DNA from: Arenibacter aquaticus | GTDB lineage: Bacteria > Bacteroidota > Bacteroidia > Flavobacteriales > Flavobacteriaceae | Reading direction: 5' to 3' | DNA length: 64,000 nucleotides | Assembly (NCBI RefSeq): GCF_003957295.1 | Contig: NZ_RQPJ01000001.1 | Coordinates: 62,001-126,000 of the forward strand | Shown: positions 61,195 through 64,000 of the stretch, one piece after another | Layout: each line of letters starts with the position of its first letter | How positions within the stretch are numbered: the stretch's first letter is position 1 | Notes under the pieces: model-generated | Told to the model about the DNA's origin: nothing | Seen by the model: the letters and a program-made list of their open reading frames with translations, nothing else | Database searches by the model: none | Made by a program: the position numbers and the translations under genes

Positions 61195-63510
61195 CTATTT
61201 TTGGTTTAACAAACCGTCAAAATGATAGGTTTCACCAACCTCAGTTTCAAATTGAATAGTTTTATCGTTGTATTTTAATACACATGGCATGCCACTTTTT
61301 GAAAGTACCGAAACGCTTTTTAATTGGCCTTCTTCCCAAGAAAAGGACAATTCAAAGCCACCCCTGGCCACAATACCGGAAACATCTCCTTCTGGCAGGG
61401 CGTCCGGTAAGGCCGGCAAAAGTTCAATTTTATCTAAATGGCTTTGTAAGATCATTTCCATAATACCGGAAGCGCCTCCAAAATTTCCATCAATTTGAAA
61501 TGGCGGGTGTGCATCAAACAGGTTGGGGTAAGAGCCCCCTCCTACCTTACCATCTGGCCTTTCGGCCGGACTCAGAAGTTTATGCAATAACTTGTATGCA
61601 TGGTCGCCATCCCTAAATCTAGACCAAAAATTTATTTTCCAGGCCAAACTCCAGCCTGTGCCATTATCACCTCGGTATTCCAAAGATTGCTTTGCCGCCT
61701 TCATTAAATCTGGCGTGACTTCCCAATTAATTTCATTCCCGGGGTGAACCGCCCACAAGTGTGAAACATGGCGGTGGTGATTTTCCGGATCATCCTTATC
61801 TTCCAACCACTCCTGTAATTGTCCATGTTTCCCTATTTGGTTTGGGGCAATTATAGCAATCATTGGTTTTAAGGAGGAAGCAAATTCCTGATCTGTATTT
61901 AAAATTCCTGAAGCTGCAATAGTACTTTTGAACAATGCCCTGATTAGCTGATGGTCCATGGTTGGACCTGCAACCAAACCACCTATTTCCGGTGAGTTTG
62001 AGGGTGAACTAATTAAATAACCCGTATTGGGATCTTCGTACAAAAACTGACTATAAAACAAGGCTGCACTGCGTATTAACGGGTACTTCTCTTGCAAAAA
62101 GTCTTTATCTAGGCTGTACAGATAATGCTCCCAAATGTGGGTACTTAACCAAGCAGCCCCACCCAACCAAATACCGTGGTGCGATGCATTTACCGGTGCT
62201 GCGCCACGCCAGATATCAATATTATGGTGTGCAATCCAACCCTCGGCATTATAGTGTGCTTTGGCCACTTTGGCCCCCGTAACAGAAAGGTCCTCAATTA
62301 AATCGAACAAGGGTTCATGGCATTCGCTTAAATTGTACATTTCTACCGGCCAGTAGTTCATTTCCAAATTAATGTTAGTGGTGTAACTACTGAACCATGG
62401 CGGTGTTAATTTATCATTCCAAATACCTTGAAGTGTTGCCGGCATTGTTCCTGGGCGACTGCTGGAAATGGTTAAATAACGCGCATATTCTACGTACAAG
62501 GCCAACAGTTGTGGGTCATTTGGATCGCTGCTAAAATCGGAAATACGTTGATCGGTCGGATTTTTGGATTTTCCATTATCCCCAAAACTAATTTGGAAAC
62601 GGTTGTACAAGGATTGGTAATCCGAAATATGCTTTTCTTTTACCGCTTCATAACCAGTGTTTGAAACCGTTGCCAAGGTTTTGGGCACTATTTTTTCAGG
62701 TTCACCGGAAACGTCTTCAAAATCAACGTAATTCGTAGCCGCCGTTAAATAGATGCTGGCATTGGATGCTTGGGTAATATGAAGTTTACCATCAACATGG
62801 GAAATAGTTCCGTTGGTTTTGATTTTTAAGGTTGAAACACCTCTTAAAGCACCGCCTTTTACCTTGACCACCAAGGTTTGCGAATCATTTGAAGAAGTAA
62901 CCGCTTTATCTTCATGGATTGCATCTAACCACAAATCAAAATTAAGGGCTTTGGCCTTACTGGAAGTTAAGTTAACCGCAATAATCTGATCTGGAAAACT
63001 GGACAATACTTCTCGTTTGTATTCCACACCATCAACGGTATAGGATACCGTACCAATGGCATTGTTCAAATCAAGTTCGCGCTTGTAATCAGAGTAGTTA
63101 TCATGGTTTTTAAAATCGATATACATATCGCCAAAGGGCTGATAATGCACCTGTTTTATAGGCTCGCTCATAAACTCTTGCTGTGCCAATTTTTGGGCCT
63201 GCATTTGTTTACCTTCTGTTAGCAATTGCCGTATTTTATCTAAATACCCCCCAGCATCTTTATTGGAGTAATCATGGGGTTGCCCACGCCAAAGGGTTTC
63301 CTCATTAAATTGAATATGTTCTTGGGACACCCCTCCGTATATCATGGCTCCAAGACTTCCATTTCCAACGGGCAAAGCTTCTGTCCACTTTTTAGCAGGT
63401 TCGTTGTACTGAAGTTTAATCACCTCTTTTTGTTCTATTGCTTCGCCCGGGTTTCCACAACAGTAAAGCATTAGACAAAGTAAGATTATAGACGCATGTT
63501 GTATCCTCAT
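61195..63510 (-). CDS. GH95 alpha-L-fucosidase / alpha-L-galactosidase
   Basis: 771 aa lipoprotein (LMLYCCG). The N-terminal beta domain has LPVGNGSLGAMIYGG and FNEETLWRGQPHD. The (alpha/alpha)6 barrel has STNIN-type NLEMNYWPVEMYNL, the catalytic region HNIDIWRGAAPV and GNFGGASGIMEMILQSH. GH95 acts on alpha-1,2-fucosides or alpha-galactosides. Next to a GH29 it covers a second fucose linkage. It is the second gene visible in the operon, 17 bases after the truncated sulfatase. Confidence 0.93.
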   Translation of the reverse strand: MRIQHASIILLCLMLYCCGNPGEAIEQKEVIKLQYNEPAKKWTEALPVGNGSLGAMIYGGVSQEHIQFNEETLWRGQPHDYSNKDAGGYLDKIRQLLTEGKQMQAQKLAQQEFMSEPIKQVHYQPFGDMYIDFKNHDNYSDYKRELDLNNAIGTVSYTVDGVEYKREVLSSFPDQIIAVNLTSSKAKALNFDLWLDAIHEDKAVTSSNDSQTLVVKVKGGALRGVSTLKIKTNGTISHVDGKLHITQASNASIYLTAATNYVDFEDVSGEPEKIVPKTLATVSNTGYEAVKEKHISDYQSLYNRFQISFGDNGKSKNPTDQRISDFSSDPNDPQLLALYVEYARYLTISSSRPGTMPATLQGIWNDKLTPPWFSSYTTNINLEMNYWPVEMYNLSECHEPLFDLIEDLSVTGAKVAKAHYNAEGWIAHHNIDIWRGAAPVNASHHGIWLGGAAWLSTHIWEHYLYSLDKDFLQEKYPLIRSAALFYSQFLYEDPNTGYLISSPSNSPEIGGLVAGPTMDHQLIRALFKSTIAASGILNTDQEFASSLKPMIAIIAPNQIGKHGQLQEWLEDKDDPENHHRHVSHLWAVHPGNEINWEVTPDLMKAAKQSLEYRGDNGTGWSLAWKINFWSRFRDGDHAYKLLHKLLSPAERPDGKVGGGSYPNLFDAHPPFQIDGNFGGASGIMEMILQSHLDKIELLPALPDALPEGDVSGIVARGGFELSFSWEEGQLKSVSVLSKSGMPCVLKYNDKTIQFETEVGETYHFDGLLNQK

Positions 63511-63527
63511 TTTATAATATTTTATAC

Positions 63528-64000
63528 CTACATATCTTCTGAAGATGAATAAACATCTTCAGACCAATCTTCTAATTTTTTTAGCATGGATTTAACCAGT
63601 TTTGGATGCTCGCTCCCTACATTATTGCTTTCACCTATGTCTGTATTTAGATTAAACAACAATGGTTCTACATCCTTTTTAGGCAGAATAAGTTTCCAAT
63701 TTCCTTGTCGTATAGCTTTTCTTCCCGCATATCCCCAAAACAAATCTCTTTCCGGCATAGGTTTAGATTGAAAAAGATTATCCTTTACGCTGATGCCATC
63801 CAAATCTTCTGGGATTTCTGCTCCAACAACATCCATAATCGTTGGAAATAAATCCATAGTTAGAATAGTCTCATTATTAATTTGATTTGGTCCAATGGTT
63901 CCTGGGTACCGGGCCATAGCGGCCACACGGTGTCCCCCTTCCCACAAGGTGGATTTATATCCTCTTAAAGGTCCATTGCTCCCCACTCTACTAGATGCTC
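63528..64000 (-). CDS. Sulfatase, C-terminal part (continues beyond the window)
   Basis: Only the last 157 or so codons are visible; the frame stays open to the right edge of the window, so the formylglycine site is outside. The visible start reads SSRVGSNGPLRGYKSTLWEGGHRV, the family block just after the second metal site. It continues with DGISVKDNL, KLILPKKDVE and LFNLNTDIGESNN, typical of the C-terminal domain. It is a genuine third sulfatase of the operon rather than a broken one. Start codon and export signal cannot be seen. Confidence 0.88.
   Translation of the reverse strand, partial: ASSRVGSNGPLRGYKSTLWEGGHRVAAMARYPGTIGPNQINNETILTMDLFPTIMDVVGAEIPEDLDGISVKDNLFQSKPMPERDLFWGYAGRKAIRQGNWKLILPKKDVEPLLFNLNTDIGESNNVGSEHPKLVKSMLKKLEDWSEDVYSSSEDM

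Noticed and set aside
63528-64000. Broken sulfatase gene
   Set aside because: The frame is open to the window edge, so the missing N-terminal part is cut by the window and not by mutation.
1-64000. Prophage, insertion sequence, integron or CRISPR array
   Set aside because: No transposase, integrase, phage structural gene, direct-repeat array or target-site duplication was recognised.

Overview
The window looks like a chromosomal segment of a marine member of the Flavobacteriaceae (Bacteroidetes). The signs are Bacteroidetes-type promoters (TTG, 19 bases, TAnnTTTG), the type IX secretion gene porT beside an exbB/exbD/exbD cluster, many Tat- or lipobox-bearing exported proteins, S2, S9 and L13 of flavobacterial type, and a dense block of sulfatases and glycoside hydrolases. 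Taxonomy is inferred from gene content only. I see no insertion sequence, prophage, CRISPR array or rRNA.

Left part (about 0.5-30 kb) is mostly housekeeping. It holds tRNA-Gln, a DUF2723 (TMEM260-like) membrane protein, a thioredoxin-fold protein lacking redox cysteines, a metallophosphoesterase, a divergent cutC / glycosylasparaginase pair, polA, and the translation cluster rplM-rpsI-rpsB-tsf. It continues with an M61 peptidase, pyrH-frr, an MMPL/RND protein, asnS, rpoN, porT, the exb cluster, tRNA-Ser, ansA, tatD and a small retropepsin-like gene. Structured RNA candidates precede rplM and rpsB and lie between rpsB and tsf.

Middle part (about 30-41.8 kb) has the 2-oxoglutarate dehydrogenase genes sucA-sucB, small envelope proteins, galE and a DegT-type aminotransferase, a Kdo transferase (waaA/kdtA), a small lipoprotein gene that appears frameshifted, and a sugar-porter MFS transporter.

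Right part (about 41.9-64 kb) is almost entirely on the minus strand and looks catabolic. In transcription order from the right edge it reads: sulfatase (cut by the window), GH95, sulfatase, SGNH esterase, GH20, sulfatase, GH92, GH29, GH20. Gaps are short and most products carry export signals. A hairpin follows, then kduI-kduD (unsaturated or 5-keto uronate catabolism), another terminator, and a coupled pair encoding a DUF2231/cytochrome c/DUF1549/DUF1553 protein and a DUF1501 Tat-lipoprotein. Together the enzymes would remove sulfate, fucose, mannose and N-acetylhexosamine from a sulfated, fucosylated glycan in the periplasm or at the cell surface. The sugar porter and kduI-kduD could handle the products. 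No SusC/SusD pair, regulator or polysaccharide lyase is inside the window, so the locus probably continues to the right.
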